Of a stretch of DNA of 27,910 nucleotides, positions 14,381 to 21,941 are shown one piece after another; position 1 is the stretch's first letter, and each line of letters begins with the position of its first letter. Made by a program: the position numbers and the translations under genes. The notes under the pieces were generated by a model. That model saw only the letters and a list, made by a program, of their open reading frames with translations, was not told the DNA's origin and did not search any database. This DNA is from Victivallis vadensis (GTDB taxonomy: Bacteria > Verrucomicrobiota > Lentisphaeria > Victivallales > GWF2-50-93). The stretch covers positions 1-27,910 of the forward strand of contig DYRX01000018.1 in NCBI GenBank assembly GCA_020718525.1. The letters run 5' to 3'.

Positions 14381-15574
14381 TTACCGTGCGATGCAGTCTT
14401 CGTAGAGAGAGATGTAGCTGGCTACGACCTTGTCCCAGTCGTAGTCGAGGGATTTTTTGCGTGCATTCACGGACAATTTCCGTGACAAGTCGCTGTCATG
14501 CATAAGTTTGGACAAAGCTGTCGCGAATGAATCTGAGTCCCCTGCCTTTGCCTTGAGTCCGTCAACGCCGTCCTCGACTATGTGGCGCACGCCTTCCGCA
14601 TCGGTGGTTACGATGGGAAGAGAAGCCGCCATTGCCTCGACGATGACCATTCCAAATGTTTCTATGAGAGTTGGGAATGCGAATATGTCTGCGGACGCGT
14701 AGAGCTGGACGAGCTCGTCCGAGGGGAGGGAGAATGCCTGGCGGTCTGAGGAGCTGTTGCCGATGCCTTCGATGCATGAGACTCCGAGCGATTCGCATTC
14801 TGGGAATTTTCTGCGGATTTCGCAGGTTTTTCTTCCTACGACAAGCCATTTGAAAGACAGGGGTTTCTGCCTCAGGGATGCGGCGATTTCCGGGATCAGG
14901 TCGAAGCCCTTTTTAGGGTGGTATCTTCCTACAGTCAGTATCAGGCAATCCTTTTCTGAAACGCCATGTCGCTGGCGTATCATCGCCCTTTTTTCCGGAT
15001 CGATGCGCTGGAATTTGGCAGTGTCAACTCCGTTGGGAATGATCCTGATTTTATTAGCGGGAATATTGAGCTTGACGTATTCGTCCGAGACGCTTGGGGT
15101 GAGCGCGACGAAGGCGTCGAAAAGCGGATAAGCGCCGCGGATTATCTTGTCAATATTTTTATCGAGCCTGACTCCGTATCCTATTGACGGGTAAGACTGT
15201 ATATCTTCTCCACAGGAGCGCAGGACAGACGGAATCCCGTGTTTTTTCAGGAATGATACAGCCGCGGTTCCGAGCGGGTATCCGTTAGTGATCTGCCAGA
15301 GATCGAACTGGTGTTTTTTCTGGAGGCGTGCGATGGACTGCCTCAGGCATGCGGCGGCGGCGAAGTCCGGGAGATGCCGGAAGAGGCCGCAGGTCTTTTC
15401 CCAGATGTATTCTATTTGATATGGCAGATCGGGGGGATTCGCCGGTGGCGGGGAGCTTGTGACGATTGTCGCCGAGTGTCCGAATTCGGCGAGCTTCCGC
15501 GAGACGTTGTGAATGCATATCTCCGCGCCTCCGACGTGCGGATAGAACTGCGGAATCAGTTGGGCTATCTTCAC
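14381..15574 (-). CDS. GT4 family glycosyltransferase
   Basis: The 397-residue product has the two-domain GT-B layout of GT4 enzymes. The N-terminal domain begins KIAQLIPQFYPHVGGAE, the usual glycine-rich acceptor loop. The C-terminal domain opens with LTVGRYHPKKGFDLI and holds the EX7E motif ETFGMVIVE, followed by AMAASLPIV and GVRHIVEDGVDG. It would transfer a sugar from a nucleotide-sugar donor to a glycan or lipid at the inner face of the membrane. The start is GTG at 15574, with AAGGA three bases upstream, and it overlaps the TGA of the phosphoesterase fusion gene (GTGA), so the two are coupled. Donor and acceptor are unknown. Confidence 0.9.
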   Translation of the reverse strand: MKIAQLIPQFYPHVGGAEICIHNVSRKLAEFGHSATIVTSSPPPANPPDLPYQIEYIWEKTCGLFRHLPDFAAAACLRQSIARLQKKHQFDLWQITNGYPLGTAAVSFLKKHGIPSVLRSCGEDIQSYPSIGYGVRLDKNIDKIIRGAYPLFDAFVALTPSVSDEYVKLNIPANKIRIIPNGVDTAKFQRIDPEKRAMIRQRHGVSEKDCLILTVGRYHPKKGFDLIPEIAASLRQKPLSFKWLVVGRKTCEIRRKFPECESLGVSCIEGIGNSSSDRQAFSLPSDELVQLYASADIFAFPTLIETFGMVIVEAMAASLPIVTTDAEGVRHIVEDGVDGLKAKAGDSDSFATALSKLMHDSDLSRKLSVNARKKSLDYDWDKVVASYISLYEDCIAR

Positions 15575-17130
15575 TTGTCCTTCCTTTCGAGGGAGCACTT
15601 GCGGACGAGTATTTCTCCGGCGAATTGGGCTTTGATGAGCATTCTCAACTTGCCTGACGAGGCGAGGCTTTTCTCCTTCGGCATGGTGAAGGAGACCGGA
15701 GTCCATGAATTGCCCTGCGCGATGGAATTTTTCACGTTGTGACCGATTGGAATCCTTGTTCCATTTTCCGTCTCCTCCTCAAGAAATACTCCAATCCAGG
15801 CGCCAGGTGCCGCAGAGAGGGCTTTGAACTGGAAAGACGCCGTGAAACGTTCTCCCTGAAACACGGAGACCGGATCGGAAATGATTGCGGATTCGCTGGC
15901 GGCGGACTTGGAGAGAAGCTTTATCGCTATAAACGGGGGGGCTTTGGACTCCTTTGTCTCCTTGAAGGATTCGACGAAGACAGCCTGAGAATCATTATCG
16001 CCGAGCTCCAGGCTCCAGAAATTCATCGGAGAGGATTTGTCAACCCGTCCTCTCGGAGAGGGCATTTCAATGAGCTCTCCGAGTTTGAGGGGCGTATTCT
16101 GAGGTGTCTTCGACTGAGTCGTCGAAGCTATCAGAGTTTTGCTGTTTTTAGCGGCTTCCTCCTTGGCTTTGGCAAGCTTCTCCTCTGTTTTCCTTGTTTT
16201 CTTTCCCTGTTCGATGAAAAGCCAGGAAGAAAATGCGACAGCGATGAGGCAGAAAATCAGGAGAGACGCAAGTATCTGGCGTGTTTTTCTGAGTGTCCTG
16301 ATATTTTTCTCAAGATTCTTGAGCTCGGATGCAGTTCTGACCGCGTCTTTTTCTCCGAGACGCTCGAATTCGAGGATTTCGCGGATGTTCTTTGGCGCCT
16401 TCTGTCTGTATATCCCCACAAAATAGCTGGTTTCTTCGGGTAGCCCCGCCTTTCTCATGTCATCACAGTATGCATCAATATCGAAGGGGACTTTTCTGAA
16501 AAAAATTTCTTTGCGATCTGCATCTAGTATGCAATACGATGCGCGGATGTCTCCGTCGCGTGCCTGGCCGACGGATCCGACGTTCACGATATAGCGCTTG
16601 TCGCGCTCCATGGCGAAATCCTGGGGTGAAAGGATCTTTGCAGAACGGGGATCTTTCTGGACGAATATGGATGGATAGTGGCTGTGGCCGACGAAGAGAA
16701 GAGGCTCCTTTGAGGAATTGAAGGCTTCGACCGCCTCGCCTTCGTCAATGATGTAGCCATATCTTCCGGGGTTGGAGAATTCCCCATGCGAACAGATGAA
16801 GAATTTTCCGGACAGGAGAAGGGGCATTTCCTTGAAGAATTTGACTGCGGCTGGTGGGACGGCGGAGGCAGTCCATTCTATGAGCCTTTTCGCGTTGTCG
16901 TTGAAATTGTCAGGGGAAAGTCTCCCGCATACGACGGCATCGTGATTGCCCAGGATGAAGTGATTGACCTTGGAGTATGCCAGCTCGACAGTTTCGACAG
17001 GACTGGGGCCATAGCCGACCAAGTCACCGAGACAGATTATTTCGTCAACTGACAGGCTTGCGGCATCGGTGAGGACTGCTTTAAATGCCTGGCGGTTCGA
17101 ATGTATGTCTGAGATTATGGCGTAGCGCAT
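15571..17130 (-). CDS. Metallophosphoesterase fused to a membrane segment and a jelly-roll-like domain
   Basis: The 519-residue product has three parts. Residues 1-240 are a calcineurin-like phosphoesterase with all metal motifs: DIH at 8-10, GDLVGYG at 35-41, GNHD at 61-64, SHGEF near 114 and GHSH at 148-151. Residues 285-306 are one transmembrane helix, followed by a Lys/Glu-rich coiled coil to about 335. Residues 360-519 look like a beta-sandwich carbohydrate-binding type domain (NFWSLELGDND, GERFTASFQFKA, SWTPVSFTMPKE). By the positive-inside rule the phosphoesterase faces the cytoplasm and the sandwich faces outward. GGGAG precedes the ATG. It is coupled by overlap to the GT4 gene, which suggests a role in glycan or envelope synthesis. 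The substrate is unknown, and I do not recall this fusion from the literature. Confidence 0.8.
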   Translation of the reverse strand: MRYAIISDIHSNRQAFKAVLTDAASLSVDEIICLGDLVGYGPSPVETVELAYSKVNHFILGNHDAVVCGRLSPDNFNDNAKRLIEWTASAVPPAAVKFFKEMPLLLSGKFFICSHGEFSNPGRYGYIIDEGEAVEAFNSSKEPLLFVGHSHYPSIFVQKDPRSAKILSPQDFAMERDKRYIVNVGSVGQARDGDIRASYCILDADRKEIFFRKVPFDIDAYCDDMRKAGLPEETSYFVGIYRQKAPKNIREILEFERLGEKDAVRTASELKNLEKNIRTLRKTRQILASLLIFCLIAVAFSSWLFIEQGKKTRKTEEKLAKAKEEAAKNSKTLIASTTQSKTPQNTPLKLGELIEMPSPRGRVDKSSPMNFWSLELGDNDSQAVFVESFKETKESKAPPFIAIKLLSKSAASESAIISDPVSVFQGERFTASFQFKALSAAPGAWIGVFLEEETENGTRIPIGHNVKNSIAQGNSWTPVSFTMPKEKSLASSGKLRMLIKAQFAGEILVRKCSLERKDK

Positions 17131-17160
17131 TTGCTCCCGTGCTTCAGCCTCTGCTTCCGT

Positions 17161-18444
17161 CTAGCAAAATTTTTCTTTCAGCGCCCAGAGTCCGAGTCCT
17201 GGATTGCTGATGAAGAATATTTCCTCGCCATCTGGCATTGTGTTGAAGCCGTCTTTGAGTTTTTCCGGATCATATGTCTGAGAAACCTTGCCGTAGCTGT
17301 CTGCATCGAAGCCGACAGCGAGAATTTCATCGCGTCCGATTTTTTCGCCGTGGCAGTAGCAGATCCTGAATCTGCCCTCGCTGGAGCCGTGAATGAGGTG
17401 GGCGGCGGCGCTGAGATTGTTTCTTAGTTCAGCGTTGTTTTTCACGGATTCGAGGGTGGCGGGGGTTCCCTTGTACCCGTATTTTCTTATGAGCCTGTCA
17501 ATCTCCTTGTCCTCGCCAAATTCCTTGAGGCCTGGCGCCAGGACGATGAGCTCGCCACCGTCCGCGATCGCCATTCTTGTCCTGTAGACTGACTTGTTGC
17601 CAAGCCAGGTGCTTTTGAACTCATCTGGTTCGAGATAGACGACGACTTTCCGAAGTGGCTTGTCGAGGAGGGTGAGATTGACACTGCGGCTTAGCTCGGC
17701 GCCTTCGGCAAATGTTTCCATGTCGTTTCCGATGTAGAGGCCGCGCATCTCCATTTTTCCGCTATCGAAATTTTTCTGCATGACGGTCAAAATGTAGTAG
17801 ATTGGCAAGTCTTTGAGAAATGAGTCAAATCCATAGTTGAAGAGCTTTCTAACGGGCGTGTCGGTTCTGCCCATGATTCTTTCCATCCCGAATACCGCGC
17901 CTAGAAAGTGGGATTTGTTTATCGTGTCTTCTCCGCCGACACCGACGCAGATGTTTTTAGTGTAATTTGCCATTCCGACGACTTCATGCGGCACGATCTG
18001 GCCGATCGAGAGGATGAGGTCGTATCCGCCAAAGAGGATTTTGTTGACTTCGATTTTAACGGAATAGTCCAATTTACCTTCTGACCATTCCTGGATTTTC
18101 GACGATGGCGCGTCACCGAGATGGACGAGGCTTTTTCGCCAGTCATGCACCTTGAAGCGGTCGAGGGGGATTCTCGATCCGAACATGTGCCTGATTTCCT
18201 TTTCAGTCATGGGCGCATGTGTGCCGAGGGCTGGCATGATGTCAATTTCCGCGTCTGGAAGAAGCCCGAAGAGGATGTCCGTCAGTTCGCCTGCGGCAGA
18301 GTTGAATCTTGTCAGATCTGGCGGAATGAGGAGGACTTTTTTTGGTTTCTGAGCTCTTGAGCTCAGAAATTTTGACAGAAGATTTAGCTTGTCGTTTGAG
18401 TCCAAGCTTATTGTTTTACCAGCTTTGCTCAAGATTGCAGACAT
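17161..18444 (-). CDS. LarA-like (DUF2088) nickel-pincer racemase family protein
   Basis: The 427-residue product has the LarA N-terminal fold: LIPPDLTRFNSAAGEL for DxTR, PALGTHAPMTEKEI, and KVHDW with His100. His153 (VPHEVVG), Lys163 (YTKNICVG) and His179 (NKSHFLG) keep the same 10- and 16-residue spacing as His174, Lys184 and His200 of Lactobacillus LarA as I recall them, where the Lys binds the nickel-pincer cofactor. It is therefore likely to racemise or epimerise an alpha-hydroxyacid or sugar acid; lactate is not implied. The cofactor genes larB, larC and larE are not in the window. AAGGA lies seven bases before the ATG. It follows accD by 84 bases, with a possible promoter of its own, and precedes the phosphoesterase gene by 30 bases. 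Confidence 0.82.
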   Translation of the reverse strand: MSAILSKAGKTISLDSNDKLNLLSKFLSSRAQKPKKVLLIPPDLTRFNSAAGELTDILFGLLPDAEIDIMPALGTHAPMTEKEIRHMFGSRIPLDRFKVHDWRKSLVHLGDAPSSKIQEWSEGKLDYSVKIEVNKILFGGYDLILSIGQIVPHEVVGMANYTKNICVGVGGEDTINKSHFLGAVFGMERIMGRTDTPVRKLFNYGFDSFLKDLPIYYILTVMQKNFDSGKMEMRGLYIGNDMETFAEGAELSRSVNLTLLDKPLRKVVVYLEPDEFKSTWLGNKSVYRTRMAIADGGELIVLAPGLKEFGEDKEIDRLIRKYGYKGTPATLESVKNNAELRNNLSAAAHLIHGSSEGRFRICYCHGEKIGRDEILAVGFDADSYGKVSQTYDPEKLKDGFNTMPDGEEIFFISNPGLGLWALKEKFC

Positions 18445-18474
18445 TGATGGGTCCTTGTTTTTGAGTTATACCGT

Positions 18475-18480
18475 ATTATA
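18475..18480 (-). promoter_or_regulatory. Candidate -10 element upstream of the LarA-like gene
   Basis: On the minus strand TATAAT occurs 30 bases before the LarA-like start, in the 84-base gap after accD. A good -35 is not present at 16-18 bases. It may give the last three genes of the run some independent transcription. Confidence 0.35.
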
Positions 18481-18528
18481 GAGTGTTCAAAGCCGTGCTC
18501 GGAGCGCCCCAATGCAAGCAAGACCGCC

Positions 18529-19401
18529 CTATTTTGAGCGGGCTTTGCCTGTGCCCGAGAAATACATGAGAAGGAGAGAGAGCTCCTTCCTGAGATTTTT
18601 GCGTTCGACAATTCTGTCAATGAAGCCCTTTTTGACTAGAAACTCCGAAGATTGAAATCCCTCTGGGAGGGCGGCTTGTGTCGTGTCTTTTATGACTCTT
18701 GGTCCGGCGAATCCGATCAGCGCCTTTGGCTCTGCGATTATGAGATCGCCGAGAGAGGCGAAGCTTGCCGTGACGCCTGCGGTGGTCGGATGGGTCATGA
18801 TCACGATATAGGGGAGACCCGCTTCCGCGTGTCTCATGAGGGCTCCGCTGGTTTTTGCCATCTGCATGAGGCTGAGCATGCCTTCGTACATTCTGGCACC
18901 GCCGCTTGCTGTCACGACAACAAGTGGAAGGCGTTTGGATGTAGCGAGTTCGGTGAGCCTGGTGATTTTTTCGCCTACGACGGAGCCCATGCTTGCGCCG
19001 AGAAATCTAAAATCCATCACGCCGAGCGCCAAATCTCTCGAGTCGAACTTGGCGGTGCCGCAGATGACAGCGTCATTGAGTCCGGTTTTTTCCTTGTTTG
19101 CCTTGAGCTTGTCGGAGTAGGATGCGGTTCCTTCGAACTTCAGCGTGTCCACCGAGCTAAGACCTGCGTCAATCTCCGAGAATGTTCCCGGATCTGTCAA
19201 TATCTCTATTCTTTTCTTTGCTGTTATCGGCACGTGGAAGCCGCACTTCGGGCAGACGTTGAGATTGTCTTCGAGCGCCTTTTTGTAGACGCTTTCGTTG
19301 CAGTCCTGACATTTCTGCCAAAGTCCCTGCGGTATTTCTTTTTTCTTAGTGGACTTGATTGTCGAGTACTGAGCTTTTCCGAAAAGAGCCATGTCCTTCA
19401 T
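18529..19401 (-). CDS. accD: Acetyl-CoA carboxylase carboxyltransferase subunit beta
   Basis: The 290-residue product is a standard AccD. The N-terminal zinc ribbon is visible (WQKCQDC and later VCPKCGF, four cysteines). The carboxyltransferase core shows GTASYSDKLKANKEKTGL, then GSVVGEKITR, VVTASGGARMYEGMLSLMQM and the oxyanion region GGVTASFASLGDLI-type sequence (here TAGVTASFASLGD). With AccA it transfers carboxyl from biotin to acetyl-CoA, the first step of fatty acid synthesis. The ATG at 19401 overlaps the comF TGA (ATGA). An ATG nine bases downstream (19392) is an equally plausible start. accA is not in the window. Confidence 0.96.
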   Translation of the reverse strand: MKDMALFGKAQYSTIKSTKKKEIPQGLWQKCQDCNESVYKKALEDNLNVCPKCGFHVPITAKKRIEILTDPGTFSEIDAGLSSVDTLKFEGTASYSDKLKANKEKTGLNDAVICGTAKFDSRDLALGVMDFRFLGASMGSVVGEKITRLTELATSKRLPLVVVTASGGARMYEGMLSLMQMAKTSGALMRHAEAGLPYIVIMTHPTTAGVTASFASLGDLIIAEPKALIGFAGPRVIKDTTQAALPEGFQSSEFLVKKGFIDRIVERKNLRKELSLLLMYFSGTGKARSK

Positions 19402-20105
19402 CCTCTAGCTAAAGACAGGATTCTGACCTCGCCCGCGCCCGCGTCGAGGAGAGCTTCTGCCGCAGACCTCATTGTGGCGCCCGTTGTAAAAACATCGTCG
19501 ACCAGCAATATAGCTCTGTTTCTGCAAATCTTCCTGTCCGGAACAGAAAAAGCATTGATAATATTTTTTTTCCGTTCATCCCTGCCGAGCTTTGCCTGGC
19601 GCCGGGTCCATTTTCTCCTCTTCAGGACGTTCCGCGTCTGGATGGAGTGCTGTGCGGAGATGAATTCGGCGAAAAGTCGCGACTGGTTGTAGCCGCGGAT
19701 AAGTCCGTTGATCCAGTGAAGTGGCACTGGAACGATGAAATCGGGGCGGAATCCGCTTTCTGAAAGCCTGCGGGATGCGAGCAGTCCAAGCGGGCGTGCA
19801 AGGGCGGTGTCGCCGCTGTATTTCAGCCTGTGGATCATCTCCCGCGCCAGCCCCCTGAATTCCATGAGTGAAGTGGCGGCTGTCCAGGGAAAAGATTCCT
19901 CGCGGAGGCAGTGCCTGCAGACCTTGAAGATGCCGTCGTTTGTCCCTCCGCACGAGGGACAGAAGGGTGCTTGGATGAAGGGTGTGTTCGACATGCATTC
20001 CGGGCAGAGCTCTTCGCCGTCTGCGCGCCCGTTGTTTCGGCATGCAGGACACAGCGAAGGGCAGAAAAGCGACGTGAATCGCCCTGCAACGCATTTAAAT
20101 TTCAT
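19398..20105 (-). CDS. comF: ComF family protein (phosphoribosyltransferase-like, DNA uptake related)
   Basis: The 235-residue product has the ComF layout. The N-terminal cysteine pairs (CPACRNN, CPECMSN, CPSCGG, CRHCLRE) form two zinc ribbons. The middle carries the LMEFRGLAREMIHRLKYSGD motif and the C terminus has the PRPP loop AILLVDDVFTTGATMRSAAEAL. ComF proteins take part in uptake and handling of transforming DNA. The biochemical reaction is not established. It overlaps the NUDIX gene by 11 bases and accD by 4 bases, so it is translated within the operon. It has no good Shine-Dalgarno sequence of its own. Confidence 0.92.
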   Translation of the reverse strand: MKFKCVAGRFTSLFCPSLCPACRNNGRADGEELCPECMSNTPFIQAPFCPSCGGTNDGIFKVCRHCLREESFPWTAATSLMEFRGLAREMIHRLKYSGDTALARPLGLLASRRLSESGFRPDFIVPVPLHWINGLIRGYNQSRLFAEFISAQHSIQTRNVLKRRKWTRRQAKLGRDERKKNIINAFSVPDRKICRNRAILLVDDVFTTGATMRSAAEALLDAGAGEVRILSLARG

Positions 20106-20601
20106 TTTTTTCTATGAGTTTCCTGATCTCGATCTTGAGGTTGGGCGTGAAGAGGTCTCCGTCAATCTCGCGTTCAAGCTCTTCGCGTGTCCAGAACTTG
20201 AGCTCATCAATCTCATCGGGAGGAAATCTGAAGGGACCGTCATAGACTGCGGCAAAGACTCTGGTGTTTTCCGACTCGATCTCGTTTCTTATTTTCAGGT
20301 CGAAAAGAATCTTCAAGGATAGGCTGGGGGGCGCGCCGATTTCCTCACACATCTCGCGCCTAGCGGCGGTCTCGTAGTCTTCGCCCGGGGAGAGATGCCC
20401 TCCGACGGCGCTGTCCCACTTGCCAGGCTGAATGTCCTTTGTCCCGGCTCTCTTCTGGAGCAGGAGCCTGCCGTCGCTGTGAAAGACCGCGACATGGCTG
20501 GTCCTGTGAACCAGCGAAGGGTTGCCGTGGCAGTCCTCTCTGGGCGCCAGTCCGATCACGTTGTCTTCCGAGTCAACGATCTCGAAAATTTCCCGGCTCA
20601 T
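20095..20601 (-). CDS. NUDIX hydrolase (IPP isomerase-like subgroup)
   Basis: The 168-residue product has a complete NUDIX box: GHLSPGE, then seven residues and REMCEEIGA (GX5EX7REUXEEXGU). The N-terminal half, REIFEIVDSEDNVIGLAPRE followed by HRTSHVAVFHSDGRLLLQKR, is typical of the YfcD/IDI-like subgroup of pyrophosphohydrolases. It removes pyrophosphate-linked moieties from an unknown nucleotide or isoprenoid-type substrate. Its ATG overlaps the glgC stop (ATGA) and its end overlaps comF. Confidence 0.93.
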   Translation of the reverse strand: MSREIFEIVDSEDNVIGLAPREDCHGNPSLVHRTSHVAVFHSDGRLLLQKRAGTKDIQPGKWDSAVGGHLSPGEDYETAARREMCEEIGAPPSLSLKILFDLKIRNEIESENTRVFAAVYDGPFRFPPDEIDELKFWTREELEREIDGDLFTPNLKIEIRKLIEKNEI

Positions 20602-21887
20602 ACGGCGATCTTGGGAAGCTTGTCAACGCTGTGCTGTTTCTCTATGACGGAGAGCCAGGTGCCCTTGTCCTTGTCGAGATCCGTCACATAGTATTTCTCT
20701 TCGTCTGCCTTCCTGTCGTATCCGACGGTAGTCAAATCAGGAAGTCTGACGTGCTTGTCAATTATCGCATTTCTGACAAGACAGCGTTCTCCAATGTCAA
20801 CGTCGTTGAGCAGTATGGAGTTGTGGACTGTGGCATAGCTGTGGACGTGGACCGAGTTGAAGAGGACAGAGTTTGTGACCGTGCTTCCGGAGATGATGCA
20901 TCCGTCGCAGACGAGCGAGTTGATCGCCTTCCCTATTCTTGGCAGACCGATCGGGCTGACTTCCTCGTTGTGGACGAATTTGGCGGGCGGCAGGCTGAGG
21001 TGATAGTTGTATATCGGCCAGCGTGGGTTGTAAAGATCGAGCTCTGGTTCAGACATGCGCAGATCCATGTTCGCAAAGAAATATGATTCGAGCGTCCCGA
21101 CGTCCCTCCAGTAGTGGCGGTTGGTCTTGCGCCCGGGAATCATGTTGTTGTAGAAATTGTATGCGAAGAGGCGTTTTCCTTCGACGAGTGAGGGAAGTAT
21201 GTTTTTGCCGAAATCATGTGAGCTCGACGCCTCTTTCGAGTCTTCCTTCAAAAGCCTGAGCAAGTCCTTCGAGCTGAAAACGTAGTTGCCCATCGAAACA
21301 AGAGCTCTTGACGCATCGTTCGGGATCGGCTTGGGATTTTTTGGCTTTTCCTCGAAGCCGATTATCCTCCAATCCTCATCAACCTGTATGACGCCAAAAC
21401 TGCTTGCCTCGTTGATTGGCACCGGGATCGCCGCGACTGTAGCGACAGCATCCTTCTTGATGTGGCACTCGACCATCTGGCTTATGTCCATCCTGTATAT
21501 GTGGTCACCGCCGAACACGGCGACAATATCTGGATTGAAGTCTTCGATGAGATGCGCCGACTGGTAGATCGCGTCCGCCGTTCCGCTGTACCATCTCTTG
21601 TCGTCCATCCTCATCTGCGCTGGAACCGGAATGATGAAGCGGCCCTTTCCGTGCGATCCCGAGATGTTCCATCCGTTGATGATGTGCTCTGTCAGACTTT
21701 GCGATTTGAACTGGGTGAGGACAAATATGCTGGTGATCCCGCTATTGACAAAGTTGCTGAGCACAAAATCTATGATTCTGTATTTTCCGCCAAAAGGCAC
21801 CGACGGCTTTGCGCGATCCTTCGTAAGAGGAAAAAGACGAGTGCCCTCTCCACCGGCCAGTATCATCCCCAACACTGAAGCTTCCAT
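20598..21887 (-). CDS. glgC: Glucose-1-phosphate adenylyltransferase (ADP-glucose pyrophosphorylase)
   Basis: The 429-residue product has all GlgC landmarks: LGMILAGGEGTRLFPLT with the nucleotide loop, AKPSVPFGGKYRIIDF, WYSGTADAIYQS, FGGDHIYRMD, the glucose-1-phosphate site GFEEKP, and HYWRDVGTLESYF. A left-handed beta-helix with TVTNSVLFNSVHVHS repeats closes the protein. It makes ADP-glucose for glycogen. AAGGAG lies nine bases before the ATG. It leads a run of overlapping genes and has no glycogen synthase beside it. The C terminus is a little longer than usual after KYYVTD. Confidence 0.97.
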   Translation of the reverse strand: MEASVLGMILAGGEGTRLFPLTKDRAKPSVPFGGKYRIIDFVLSNFVNSGITSIFVLTQFKSQSLTEHIINGWNISGSHGKGRFIIPVPAQMRMDDKRWYSGTADAIYQSAHLIEDFNPDIVAVFGGDHIYRMDISQMVECHIKKDAVATVAAIPVPINEASSFGVIQVDEDWRIIGFEEKPKNPKPIPNDASRALVSMGNYVFSSKDLLRLLKEDSKEASSSHDFGKNILPSLVEGKRLFAYNFYNNMIPGRKTNRHYWRDVGTLESYFFANMDLRMSEPELDLYNPRWPIYNYHLSLPPAKFVHNEEVSPIGLPRIGKAINSLVCDGCIISGSTVTNSVLFNSVHVHSYATVHNSILLNDVDIGERCLVRNAIIDKHVRLPDLTTVGYDRKADEEKYYVTDLDKDKGTWLSVIEKQHSVDKLPKIAV

Positions 21888-21941
21888 TGATGCAGACTCC
21901 TTGTTTTTTTATGAGCAGACAGCCCCAATTCCAAAAGACAG

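Noticed and set aside
15575..15706. Longer GT4 start at 15706
   Set aside because: It lies inside the coding sequence of the phosphoesterase fusion. The GTG at 15574 has AAGGA and begins exactly at the GT4 fold.
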